Assembly: GCA_903900265.1 (NCBI GenBank)
Contig: CAIUMM010000046.1
Location: 1 to 60,681, forward strand
Length of the DNA: 60,681 bases
Direction of reading: 5' to 3'
Origin: an uncultured Pseudomonadota bacterium
GTDB lineage: Bacteria; Myxococcota_A; UBA796; SXON01
This document shows positions 1 to 8,190 of the stretch, piece by piece. Positions within the stretch are counted from its first letter, which is position 1. Each line of letters starts with the position of its first letter. Below the pieces are notes generated by a model. It was not told where the DNA came from, searched no databases, and saw only the letters and a list, made by a program, of their open reading frames with translations. The translations under genes were made by a program, and so were the position numbers.

Positions 1-1717
1 CGCCGACTATGCCTATGGCGTAGACGTGCTGCACCTCGATGACGCCGATGACCTCGGGCTGCAGGTCAACGGAACGACCGTGTTCGACGTCAGCTGGACC
101 AGCTCCTGGCCGCTTACCGCAGGGGCGACGCTCACGCTCGACCCCGACCACCTCATCGCCAGCCAGGCGCGCACCTCCGCGTACTGGTGCGATGCAACCA
201 CCGCATTTGGCGATGGAGACCTCGGGACACCCGGCGCCGCCAACGATCAGTGCTCCAGCATCGATGAAGACGGTGACGGCTACTCCCCGGACCAAGGCGA
301 CTGCAACGACAACTCGGCGCAGGTCAGCCCCGGCGCGGGCGATGTCTGGGACAACCTCGACAATGACTGCGACGGGCACATCGACAACGGCTCCGCTTCT
401 GGGATCGCCAACGGCACGCTCGGCGGCGCAAGCGCGTCTTACCTTGGTGCGGCTGGGATCTCTGCCGGTGACTTTGATGGCGACGGCATCGATGACCTCG
501 CCATCTCCAGCGTGTCCGGCACCGCCTACGTGATTAACGGTTCTGACCTTGAAGGCGCATCGGGCTCCGCGAGTGACTCGGACTTCGCGTCCATTACCGC
601 CGGCGCGAGCTACGGCGGCGGGCTCGGGCCGACAATGGGGAACGTGTCGGGAGACTCCGGCGGCGTCGTTGACATCGCGATCTCGGTCTACAGCTACACG
701 GCACCCACGCAGAAAGTATGGATCTTCGCCGGTGAAGCCGGAGACGTCGGGTCGTTGGACAGCGGCGACGCTTGGGGGATCCTCACCGGCGGCGCCACCG
801 GCTACGGCCTCGGCGTGCCGATCACTGACGGTGACTACGACGGCGACGGCGTGGATGACGTCGCGTTTGCTGAGCCCTATGCGTCGACGAGCACCTCCGC
901 GTACTACCGCGGCGTGGTCTACGTCGTGTCCGGCGAGCACGCCGACGGCACGGTCAGCCTCGACGACGCCGACGGGCGTTGGAGCGGCGCGGCTGCGAGC
1001 GACTACTTTGGCTTTGGCGTAGGCGCCGGGGATCTCGACGGCGACGGCAACGATGATCTCATCATCGGGGCTCCCGATCACGACGGCAACGGCACCAACT
1101 CCGGTGCGTGGTACGTCATCGGGGACGCCTTCCAGAGCGACAGCGGCGAGAACGGCGCCGACTGGATCATCCGCGGCAGCAACGACAACGACGAGGTCGG
1201 CTCAGGAACCGCGGTCGTGGCAGATCTGGACGGCAGCGGAGACGCGGATCTCGCGATCGGCGCGTTCTCCAGCGATGAAGCCTACGTGTTCCTCGACCCT
1301 GGCCACGCGACTGGCGAAGACGTCGCTACCGGCGCCGACGTGGTCATCTCGGGTAACAGCAACAGCACGCTGGGCTTTACCTTGTCGTCAGGTGACTTTG
1401 ACGGCGACGGCGGGCTCGACCTTGCGATCGGAGCCCCGCATCTGGCTACCACATCTACGCCGATGTATTGGTATTACTACGCAGGTACAAGCCCGTCGAT
1501 GGTGTACTTCTTCAATGGAAGTGACTTCGGCCGCGGCGACATGAGCTCGGACGATGCCAGCGCTTCCCTTCAGGGTGCGGGAACCTGGGACGGCCTCGGC
1601 GGTATGATGACCGGCGGCGCCGACTTCAACAGCGACGACGCAGCAGACATCGCGCTCGCGGCCCCGCATACCGGCAGCACTGGCGCAGGTGAAGTCTACG
1701 TCATCGAAGGCAAGTAG
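1..1717 (+). CDS. Secreted lamin-tail / MopE / FG-GAP beta-propeller protein, 5' truncated
   Basis: The reading frame is open to the window edge, so the N terminus and any signal peptide are missing. The first ~80 residues end in a DLGTPGAAN signature typical of lamin-tail-like domains on bacterial surface proteins. A MopE-type metal-binding segment follows (DEDGDGYSPDQGDCND, then NLDNDCDGHID). The rest carries seven FG-GAP-like units, for example GDFDGDGIDDLAIS, GDYDGDGVDDVAFA, GDLDGDGNDDLIIG and GDFDGDGGLDLAIG, with two degenerate ones (VSGDSGGVVDIAIS, ADFNSDDAADIALA). Seven units fit one complete integrin-alpha-type propeller in which the Asp-rich loops bind Ca2+. It is probably extracellular or outer-membrane attached; the ligand is unknown. 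It ends convergently 26 nt from the NUDIX gene. Confidence 0.85.
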   Translation, partial: ADYAYGVDVLHLDDADDLGLQVNGTTVFDVSWTSSWPLTAGATLTLDPDHLIASQARTSAYWCDATTAFGDGDLGTPGAANDQCSSIDEDGDGYSPDQGDCNDNSAQVSPGAGDVWDNLDNDCDGHIDNGSASGIANGTLGGASASYLGAAGISAGDFDGDGIDDLAISSVSGTAYVINGSDLEGASGSASDSDFASITAGASYGGGLGPTMGNVSGDSGGVVDIAISVYSYTAPTQKVWIFAGEAGDVGSLDSGDAWGILTGGATGYGLGVPITDGDYDGDGVDDVAFAEPYASTSTSAYYRGVVYVVSGEHADGTVSLDDADGRWSGAAASDYFGFGVGAGDLDGDGNDDLIIGAPDHDGNGTNSGAWYVIGDAFQSDSGENGADWIIRGSNDNDEVGSGTAVVADLDGSGDADLAIGAFSSDEAYVFLDPGHATGEDVATGADVVISGNSNSTLGFTLSSGDFDGDGGLDLAIGAPHLATTSTPMYWYYYAGTSPSMVYFFNGSDFGRGDMSSDDASASLQGAGTWDGLGGMMTGGADFNSDDAADIALAAPHTGSTGAGEVYVIEGK

Positions 1718-1743
1718 TAGGCCTGCGGATCGGCGCGGCGCGG

Positions 1744-2283
1744 TCAGCGCATCCCGCGCCACGCGAGCAGGATGCCGACCAGCGTCTTGCCGTCGCGGAT
1801 CGCGCCGCGATCGATCAGCGCTTCGACCTCTCGCCGCGACAAGCGCACCGGCTCGATCACCTCGTCCGCTTCGGGTGCGATCGGGACTACGCGCAAGTCC
1901 CGTGCCACGAACAAGTGAATCACCTCGTCGGTGAACGCCGGCGTGGTCAGCAGCGGCAGCAGCGGGGTCAGCGTCCCGGCGAGTCCAGCCTCCTCCGCGA
2001 GCTCACGCGCCGCGCAGTCCGCCGGATCCTCTCCCGGGTTCAGCTTGCCGGCCGGGATCTCCCAGATCGTGCCGCCGCCGGCGTGGCGGTACTGCTGGAT
2101 CAGCGTGATCGAGCCGTCTTCGTGCATGGGCACGACCGCAGCGGCCCCGGGGTGCCGAAGAATCTCCAACGGCACTTGCTGGCCATTCGGAAGGTCAACC
2201 AGCTCAATTCCGAAACTGCCGACGTGGCCGTCGTGGATCTCCCGGCGAGCGAGGGTGCGGCCGGCTGCAGAATCTTGGCTCAC
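1744..2283 (-). CDS. NUDIX hydrolase, ADP-ribose pyrophosphatase-like
   Basis: 179 residues. The Nudix box lies at about residues 79-101: GKLNPGE, seven residues, then RELAEEAGL, which contains all consensus Gly, Glu and Arg positions. The preceding stretch VPLEILRHPGAAAVVPM and QQYRHAGG.TIWEIPAG is typical of ADP-ribose/ADP-sugar pyrophosphatases (NudF/YffH group), which hydrolyse nucleoside diphosphate sugars to AMP and sugar phosphate. The exact substrate cannot be read from sequence. The GTG start overlaps the stop of the upstream lipoprotein gene by four bases (GTGA), so the two are probably translationally coupled. It is the last gene of the minus-strand run that begins at asnS. Confidence 0.9.
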   Translation of the reverse strand: MSQDSAAGRTLARREIHDGHVGSFGIELVDLPNGQQVPLEILRHPGAAAVVPMHEDGSITLIQQYRHAGGGTIWEIPAGKLNPGEDPADCAARELAEEAGLAGTLTPLLPLLTTPAFTDEVIHLFVARDLRVVPIAPEADEVIEPVRLSRREVEALIDRGAIRDGKTLVGILLAWRGMR

Positions 2284-2891
2284 AGTTCGGGGAAGGTGCT
2301 TTCGCCTTGAACGTCCAGCTCGTACCCGTAGGGGTAGATTTGCACGTCGTAGGTGAAGTGGAAGCCGTCGAACGAGCCGGAAGGGTCGGTGGCGTACACG
2401 TCATAGCCGCCGTTGCGACCCGGGTAGAGCACGGTGGTGCCGGCGGCGGTGCCGTCCAACTTCAGCCCGTGCACGTAGCCGACCAGCTGCAGCCATCCGC
2501 AGACCGTGCTTTGGCCGTAGGTCACGTCATAAAAGTCGGTGCAATCGGAGCAGTAGCTGTGCACCCCGGCGTAGGTGCTGCTCGATTCGTCGATGCGGGT
2601 GGCGGAGACGGAGACGGTCTCGTCACATACGTACCCGTAGTAGTCGTAGCTGAAGCGCTGGGTTCCGGTCCACGTGGAGGTGTCGGCCACGGGAGGCGGG
2701 GGCGAAGTGTCGGCGTCTGCGTCGGAGTCCGCATCGGAGTCCGCATCGGAGTCTGCGTCCGTATCGGCGTCGGTGTCGGCGTCCGCGCCGTCCGGGCGCC
2801 CGGTGTCGCCGTCGAGCACGATCGCGGTGGAGGACTCACACGCTGCGAGCGCGCCGACCGAGAGGAAAAAGACGATACGAAGGTTCTGCAT
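2280..2891 (-). CDS. Lipoprotein with Asp-rich repeat linker
   Basis: I place the start at the ATG at 2891, not the longer frame beginning at 2942, because it gives a proper lipoprotein signal: MQNLRIVFFLSVGALAAC with a lipobox LAAC. After the Cys comes a low-complexity linker made of DAD, TDAD and SDAD units (about residues 37-63) and a PPPP stretch, then a ~130-residue Tyr- and Cys-containing domain with CSDC. Asp/Ser/Thr linkers of this kind separate the acyl anchor from a folded domain in many Myxococcota-type surface lipoproteins. The C-terminal domain is not recognised. It overlaps the NUDIX start by 4 nt. Confidence 0.75.
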   Translation of the reverse strand: MQNLRIVFFLSVGALAACESSTAIVLDGDTGRPDGADADTDADTDADSDADSDADSDADADTSPPPPVADTSTWTGTQRFSYDYYGYVCDETVSVSATRIDESSSTYAGVHSYCSDCTDFYDVTYGQSTVCGWLQLVGYVHGLKLDGTAAGTTVLYPGRNGGYDVYATDPSGSFDGFHFTYDVQIYPYGYELDVQGESTFPEL

Positions 2892-2963
2892 GACGGGTCC
2901 TTGTGCGCCGGCAGCGTAGCCGACCGAAGCGCGTTTCGGCAACGCCTTTCGGCGCTGCGTGCC

Positions 2964-3809
2964 CTACACCGAGCGTTCTACCGTGTAGACGGCGATGGCT
3001 GCGAGCGGCTCTGGGCGAGGCAGCCCGACCAGCGCGTCCAACGCGGCCTGCATGTGGCCGCGCGCGACGGCCCGCGCACCGTCGAGCCCGAGCAGCTTGA
3101 CGAAGGAGGGCGGCCCGCCTGGTTTGTTGTCTTGATCGGCGTCGAGCACGTCGTCGTGGACCTGAAACGCGAGCCCGACCTCCTCGGCGTAACGGGTGAG
3201 CTGCTCGAGGTGGGCATCGCCTGCTCCGGCCGCGATCGCGCCCAAGCGCACCGCGCCGCGGATCAGCGCGCCGGTCTTGGCGCGATGCAGCAGCCGCAGG
3301 CGCTCTACGTCCGCGATGGGGCCGTCCATGCCGACATCGTAGGCTTGACCAGCGATCATCCCGCTGGCACCGCCGGCCGCGGCCAGCTCCCGCACCAGCG
3401 CGCCCGCGCGCCCGGCGTCGGCCAGAACCGCGAACGCCTCGGTGAGCAGCGCATCACCGACGAGCACCGCCACGCCGTCCCCGTAGACCTTGTGCACCGT
3501 AGGCCGGCCGCGCCGCTCATCGTCGTTGTCCATGCACGGCAGGTCGTCGTGAACGAGCGAGTAGGTGTGGAGCAGCTCGACGGCGACCGCGACGTCGAGC
3601 GCGGCTTGTGCCGAACCGCCGATCGCCTCGGCGGCGCCAAACGCCAGCAAGGGCCGGACGCGCTTTCCACCGGTTTGGAGCGGATAACGGCACGCTTCGA
3701 CCAGCAGATCGGGGCGCGCGTTCGCGAACTGGGCGAGCAGCTTGGCTTCAAACAGCGGGAGGATGCCTGCCGTCCAGGCACGAAATGAAAATTCGGCAGA
3801 AGTGGCCAT
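2964..3809 (-). CDS. ispA: Polyprenyl diphosphate synthase, IspA-like
   Basis: 281 residues from the ATG at 3809; that ATG overlaps the preceding stop by one base (TGATG). Trans-prenyltransferase hallmarks are present in order: GGKRVRP at residues 47-53, the first aspartate-rich motif DDLPCMD at 88-94, and the second, DDVLD, at 219-223. The family condenses isopentenyl diphosphate with allylic diphosphates to give farnesyl or geranylgeranyl diphosphate, feeding quinones, undecaprenyl phosphate and carotenoids. The two residues between the Asp pair and the third Asp (DDxxxxD form) and the length fit bacterial FPP/GGPP synthases; the chain length of the product is not decidable by eye. No dxs or xseB lies beside it. 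Confidence 0.92.
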   Translation of the reverse strand: MATSAEFSFRAWTAGILPLFEAKLLAQFANARPDLLVEACRYPLQTGGKRVRPLLAFGAAEAIGGSAQAALDVAVAVELLHTYSLVHDDLPCMDNDDERRGRPTVHKVYGDGVAVLVGDALLTEAFAVLADAGRAGALVRELAAAGGASGMIAGQAYDVGMDGPIADVERLRLLHRAKTGALIRGAVRLGAIAAGAGDAHLEQLTRYAEEVGLAFQVHDDVLDADQDNKPGGPPSFVKLLGLDGARAVARGHMQAALDALVGLPRPEPLAAIAVYTVERSV

Positions 3810-4588
3810 CAATTCCCCAGCTCCGCGTTCACGCGGGCGATGTTTTCTGCGATCGACGCAGCGAAGGTGTTGTCCGGAAACCGAAGGTTGATCGCGGTCA
3901 GTCGGTCTCGGGCTTGCGTGAGCGCCGCGGTGCGCTCGGGCCCTACTGGCAAGGATCGGTTGGCCGCGAAGGCCGCGCCGGCGGACTCGCGCTCACTACG
4001 ACACCACGCGTTCACGGCCTCTTTTCGCAGCGCGGTGGCTTCGGGCGCGGTCAGCGGCGCGAGGATGTCGATGGCACTTAGAAAGTCGGCTCTTACGAAC
4101 GCTGCGCGCGCACGTCCCAGAAGTTCCGCGGGCGAGGCTGCGGCTTCAACCGGCGCGACGGTCTCCACCGAGGGCGCGGGCGGCACCGGCGCCACCGCTT
4201 CTACCGGCGGGACGGCCTGCACCGGCGCAGCTTCTAACGGTCGCTCTTCGATGGGCACGACCAGCGGCTCCATACCCTCTTCGACGGGCAGGCTCTGCGG
4301 CAGGCTTCGCGCCTCGATCTTCAGCATGGTCTCGGCGTAGTCGTACACGCGCCGCTGGGCTAGCGGGTCCTTGGCGCGCATCGCGTGCAGCAGCTCGCGA
4401 AGCTCAGAGAGGCGGTCTCGCTGATCATCGTCGCTGGAGGCGGTGAACACGATCTCTAGCTTCTCCTCCAACGGCGAGAAGGTGATCGCGGGCAGCTCAG
4501 GCTCGGTGTGGACCGCGGCGGCCTGTACGGGCGCGGTCGCGGTGACGAGCGGGTAATGCCCAAAGCAGCCAAGCAGGAGCAGCAACAT
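3809..4588 (-). CDS. Putative lipoprotein with TPR-like C-terminal helices
   Basis: 259 residues. The ATG at 4588 is supported by a strong AGGAGG six bases upstream, but the signal is unusually short: MLLLLLGC, giving only seven residues before the candidate lipid-modified Cys. A Pro/Val/Ala/Glu-rich segment (about residues 95-150) separates an N-terminal charged helical part from a C-terminal helical part that resembles tetratricopeptide hairpins (ARAAFVRADFLSAIDIL and following). No enzymatic motif is visible. It sits between lpxD and ispA and shares a 1-nt overlap with ispA, so it is probably co-transcribed. An envelope-located scaffold is possible but is inference only. Confidence 0.7.
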   Translation of the reverse strand: MLLLLLGCFGHYPLVTATAPVQAAAVHTEPELPAITFSPLEEKLEIVFTASSDDDQRDRLSELRELLHAMRAKDPLAQRRVYDYAETMLKIEARSLPQSLPVEEGMEPLVVPIEERPLEAAPVQAVPPVEAVAPVPPAPSVETVAPVEAAASPAELLGRARAAFVRADFLSAIDILAPLTAPEATALRKEAVNAWCRSERESAGAAFAANRSLPVGPERTAALTQARDRLTAINLRFPDNTFAASIAENIARVNAELGN

Positions 4589-4645
4589 GCGCGCCTCCTA
4601 TACCGAAGGTCTGTCGCCCGGCATCTGGCCCGAGCACGCCGTGGG

Positions 4646-5566
4646 TCACGAATTGGTTTTGTCGGGCCGCCACGCCCGCCACATCGCCGGCAGGTCGCGG
4701 GTGAGCGCGTAGACCCGACGCATCGTCGCGATAGGCAGCGCCGGCGTTCCCAGCCAGGTCTCGCCGGCGGGGATCGTCCCGTGCAACCCGGACTGCGCGC
4801 CGATGCGCGCGCCGTCCCCGATCGTCGTGTGGTCGGCGACGCCGACCTGCCCGCCGAGGAGCACGCCGTTCCCGATGCGCACGCTGCCCGAGATGCCGGT
4901 CTGGGCGGCGACGATGACGAAGCGGCCTAAGGTGCAGTTGTGGCCGACGTGCACGAGGTTGTCGAGCTTGCAGCCGTCGCCGAGCGTGGTGTCGCCGATA
5001 AACCCGCGGTCGATGGTGCAGCTCGCGCCCAGATCCACGTGGTCGCCCAGAACTACGCCGCCGACTTGAGGCACGCGCAGCGGGCCGCGCGCGGTCGCGT
5101 GGTATCGAAAGCCGTCAGCGCCGATCACGCTCCCCGCGTGGATGCGGCATCCGCGGCCGATTCGGGTGCGCGGGTAGAGCACCACGTTGGGGTACAGGTG
5201 CGTGGCTTCGCCCACCACGCAAAATGCCCCGACGACCACGCCCGGATCGAGCACCGCGGTGGGATGCACCGTCGCGGTGGGGTGCACCGCGCCTGCAAAA
5301 TCTGGCTCGGGGAACCAGTCCTCCAACAGCCCGCAGAGCGCGGCGAGCGGATCAGGGACGACGACCACGGTCCGGTCCGGGATCGACTGTTTGGCGAGCA
5401 GCACGCCGGCGTCGCCAGGCGTGCCCCGCTCGAGGTAGGCGAGATCGTCGCTTCCCGCGGCCTCAATCGTCGCGACCGCCGCGATCGCGCGGTCTGGGCC
5501 GACGAGCTGTCCGCCCACGCGCTCGGCCACCTGCGCAGCCGTGGCTCCCGCGATCAGGCGCCTCAC
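4646..5566 (-). CDS. lpxD: UDP-3-O-acylglucosamine N-acyltransferase
   Basis: I choose the GTG at 5566 because GGAGG lies six bases upstream and the protein then starts VRRLIAGATAAQ, as expected for LpxD; the open frame continues upstream into asnS but without similarity. The N-terminal uridine-binding domain (about 1-85) is followed by many hexapeptide repeats forming a left-handed beta helix, for example HPTATVHPTAVLDPG and GDGCKLDNLVHVGHN. The His in VGHN is the expected general base. LpxD transfers a 3-hydroxyacyl chain from ACP to the amine of UDP-3-O-acylglucosamine in lipid A synthesis, indicating a Gram-negative outer membrane. 306 residues is slightly short for the family. No lpxA, lpxB or fabZ is next to it. 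Confidence 0.93.
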   Translation of the reverse strand: MRRLIAGATAAQVAERVGGQLVGPDRAIAAVATIEAAGSDDLAYLERGTPGDAGVLLAKQSIPDRTVVVVPDPLAALCGLLEDWFPEPDFAGAVHPTATVHPTAVLDPGVVVGAFCVVGEATHLYPNVVLYPRTRIGRGCRIHAGSVIGADGFRYHATARGPLRVPQVGGVVLGDHVDLGASCTIDRGFIGDTTLGDGCKLDNLVHVGHNCTLGRFVIVAAQTGISGSVRIGNGVLLGGQVGVADHTTIGDGARIGAQSGLHGTIPAGETWLGTPALPIATMRRVYALTRDLPAMWRAWRPDKTNS

Positions 5567-5619
5567 GCGCGCCTCCGCAGAATCGGATGTTCGGCGTTGC
5601 ACATGGAGCCGCGCACGCC

Positions 5620-6909
5620 CTACGGCGTCAGCCGCGTGATGGTGCGCGGGAACGGGATCGCCTCGCGGACGTTGTGGATGCCGCAGATCCACGTGACCAG
5701 CCGCTCGACGCCCGCGCCCATGCCGCCGTGCGGCACGGTGCCGTAGCGCCGCAGGTCGAGGTACCACTCAAAGGACGCCATCGGCAGCTGGTGGTGGTGG
5801 ATCTTGCGGACCAGCTCGTCGTAGCTGTCTTCGCGTTGCCCGCCGCCGATGATCTCGCCGTAGCCTTCCGGTGCGAGCACGTCGACGCCTAAGGCGCGCG
5901 CCGGATTCTCCGGATCCGCCTTCATGTAGAAGGCTTTGACGATCGAGGGGTAGCGGTGAACCATGATCGGGCGGTCAAACTGCTTGGTGAGCTCGGTCTC
6001 ATGCGGGCTGCCGAAGTCGTCTTCGGGCTCGACGGGGTGGCCGAGCTTCTCCAGCATGGCGCAGGCATCATCGTAAGAGATGCGCGGGAACGGCTTCTGC
6101 ACGCGCTCGAGCACGGAGATGTCGCGCTCGAGCTCCTCGAGGTGCTGCCGGCCGTTCTTGAGCACGTGCGCCACCACCTCGACCACGAAGTCCTCGCACA
6201 TGTCCATGATACCGTCGAGGTCGATCCAGGCGATCTCGGGCTCGACCATCCAGAACTCGTTGAGGTGGCGGCGGGTGTCGGACTTCTCGGCGCGGAAGGT
6301 GGGGCCGAAGCAGTAGGTCTTGCCGAAGGCGGTGGCGCCGGCCTCCTGGTAGAGCTGCCCGGACTGGGACAGGTACGCGGTCTGGCCGAAGTACTCGGTC
6401 TCAAACAGCGTGCTGGTGCCTTCGCAGGCGTTGGGCGTGAAGATCGGGCTGTCGAGCAGCAGGAAGCCGCGGCTGTCGAAGTAGTTGCGGATCGCCTGGA
6501 TGATCAGGTGCCGGACGTGCAGGATCGCGTGCGGGCGCTTGGAGCGGAACCACAGGTGGCGGTGGTCGTAAAGAAAGTTCGGTCCATGATCTTTCGGCGT
6601 GATCGGGTAGCCTTCAGAGGTCCCGACGATGTGCGCCCCGGAGACGTGCAGCTCAAAGCCCAGCTTAGACCTTGAATCTGCGCTGACCTTGCCGGTGATC
6701 TCGAGGCTGGACTCTTGGCCCAGACGCTTGAGGGACTCGAACAGCTCGTCGCCCAGCTCAACCTTGTTGCACACCGCCTGAATGATCCCCGAGCCATCCC
6801 GGATCTGGAGAAAGAGCAGCTTGCCCTTGCCGGATGCATTGTACACCCAGCCTCGCAACGTGACGGTTTGACCTTCGTAAGCAGCGATTTCAGCGACGGT
6901 GGTGATCAT
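5620..6909 (-). CDS. asnS: Asparaginyl-tRNA synthetase
   Basis: 429 residues; ATG at 6909 with AAGGAG five bases upstream. The N-terminal OB-fold anticodon-binding domain (about 1-100) contains VTLRGWVYN and LFLQIRDGSG. The class IIb catalytic core follows, with motif 2 (FRAEKSDTRRHLNEFWMVEPE region) and motif 3 (GGMGAGVERLVTWICG). The NACEGTSTLFETEYFG stretch and the RRHLNEFWMVEPE form are characteristic of AsnRS rather than AspRS. It charges tRNA-Asn with asparagine in the cytoplasm, so this organism does not rely only on the amidotransferase route. It is the first gene of the minus-strand run leading to lpxD and is divergent from the SPFH gene. Confidence 0.96.
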   Translation of the reverse strand: MITTVAEIAAYEGQTVTLRGWVYNASGKGKLLFLQIRDGSGIIQAVCNKVELGDELFESLKRLGQESSLEITGKVSADSRSKLGFELHVSGAHIVGTSEGYPITPKDHGPNFLYDHRHLWFRSKRPHAILHVRHLIIQAIRNYFDSRGFLLLDSPIFTPNACEGTSTLFETEYFGQTAYLSQSGQLYQEAGATAFGKTYCFGPTFRAEKSDTRRHLNEFWMVEPEIAWIDLDGIMDMCEDFVVEVVAHVLKNGRQHLEELERDISVLERVQKPFPRISYDDACAMLEKLGHPVEPEDDFGSPHETELTKQFDRPIMVHRYPSIVKAFYMKADPENPARALGVDVLAPEGYGEIIGGGQREDSYDELVRKIHHHQLPMASFEWYLDLRRYGTVPHGGMGAGVERLVTWICGIHNVREAIPFPRTITRLTP

Positions 6910-7050
6910 GGGCGCTCCTTTTCAGCGCGGGGGGTAACAAGTCTCGGTTGGTCATACCGCAACAAAATCGGGAGCGCCCCCGCTGTGCGATCGCGCTGCG
7001 GGGTACATGTTGTGGCGTCCCGGGTCAAACCCCCCGGGCGGGAGTGTGCG

Positions 7051-8190
7051 ATGGGCCTGTGGGATACTCTTACTTCCAACGCGAAGGCGCAGTTCCTCGA
7101 TGTCATTCAGTGGCTCGACGAATCGTCCAACACGCTGGTCCATCGCTTTCCGACGCACCAGCAGGCGATTCAGAGCGGTGGCAAGCTCGTGGTGCGCGAG
7201 GGCCAAGCCGCGGTGTTCATCGCTGAGGGGCGTTTGTCCGAGGTTTTCGGGCCGGGCACCTATGAGCTGTCCACCAAAACCCGCGCCATCGCTGGGTTTT
7301 TTGAGACGATCAAGTACGCGTTCAACTACCCGTACAAAGGCGACATCTACTTTGTCTCCACGCGCCAGAACACCGATCAGAAGTGGGGGACCGCCAACCC
7401 GATCATCCTGCGGGACAAAGACTTTGGCATGGTGCGGCTGCGCGCGTTCGGGGTCTTTGCCTACCGCGTGAGCGATCCGGCCACGTTCCTGCGCGAGGTG
7501 GTCGGGACGAACGGCTGGTTCACCACCGAAGAGATCAACGGGCAGCTCAAGCGCAAGCTGGTGAGCGCGTTGGCGGACACCATCGGAGAGTCCAAGATCC
7601 CGCTGCTCGACCTCGTCGCGCAGTACATGGACCTCGGCGACGCGCTGCGGCAGCGATTGAACGGCTGGTTCCAGGAAAATTACGGCATCACGCTCACCGA
7701 TTTTGTGGTCGAGAACATCTCCGTGCCGCCCGAGGTCGAAGCGATGCTCGACAAGCGCACCTCGATGGGCGTGCTCGGCGACATGGGCGCCTACACCCAG
7801 TTTCAGACCGCCAACGCCATTGGGGACGCCGCGAAGCACGGGGGCGGTGGCGGCGCGTTTCTGGACGCGGGCTTGGGCCTCGCGATGGGCGGCGTGATCG
7901 GCGCGCAGATGGGCCGTGCCGCTGCCAACCCGGCGCCGTTCAACCCGCAGCAGGGGCTGGGCGCCCCGCCTCCGCTCCCTCCCACCGAGCCGCTCTACCA
8001 CTACAACGCGCCCGACGGCACGACCGCGCAGCTGAGCGCGGCGGCGGTGGCGGCGCGGGTGCAGGCCAGTCCGGCCGGTCGCCACCTCGTCTGGCGTGAC
8101 GGCATGGCGGGTTGGGCCGCTCCGAAGGACGTCCCTGAGATCGCCGCGGCCTTCGGTCCCCCGGCTCCCCCTCCGCTCCCGCCGCGCTAG
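7051..8190 (+). CDS. SPFH/band-7 'virion core'-type protein with C-terminal GYF_2 domain
   Basis: 379 residues from the ATG at 7051, with GGGAG about six bases upstream; the longer frame overlaps asnS and is not used. Residues ~25-250 match the SPFH-like family sometimes called YdjI/virion core protein: GKLVVREGQAAVFIAEGR, the GPGTYELSTK turn and FVVENISVPPEVE near the end of the core. A Gly-rich hydrophobic segment (~290-310) and a Pro-rich linker lead to a GYF_2/DUF4339-like tail: LYHYNAPDG, LVWRDGMAGWAAPKDVPEI. Such proteins often form membrane-associated oligomers; the GYF-type module usually binds Pro-rich partners. The stop TAG overlaps the next start by one base. Confidence 0.8.
   Translation: MGLWDTLTSNAKAQFLDVIQWLDESSNTLVHRFPTHQQAIQSGGKLVVREGQAAVFIAEGRLSEVFGPGTYELSTKTRAIAGFFETIKYAFNYPYKGDIYFVSTRQNTDQKWGTANPIILRDKDFGMVRLRAFGVFAYRVSDPATFLREVVGTNGWFTTEEINGQLKRKLVSALADTIGESKIPLLDLVAQYMDLGDALRQRLNGWFQENYGITLTDFVVENISVPPEVEAMLDKRTSMGVLGDMGAYTQFQTANAIGDAAKHGGGGGAFLDAGLGLAMGGVIGAQMGRAAANPAPFNPQQGLGAPPPLPPTEPLYHYNAPDGTTAQLSAAAVAARVQASPAGRHLVWRDGMAGWAAPKDVPEIAAAFGPPAPPPLPPR

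Noticed and set aside
2700..2800. Short direct repeats considered as CRISPR
   Set aside because: They are in-frame codons for Asp/Ala/Ser linker units, with no spacers or regular length.
2307..3788. 493-residue plus-strand frame
   Set aside because: Opposite-strand shadow of the lipoprotein and prenyltransferase genes, which carry clear motifs; the frame has Val/Gly/Arg-rich composition and no ribosome site.
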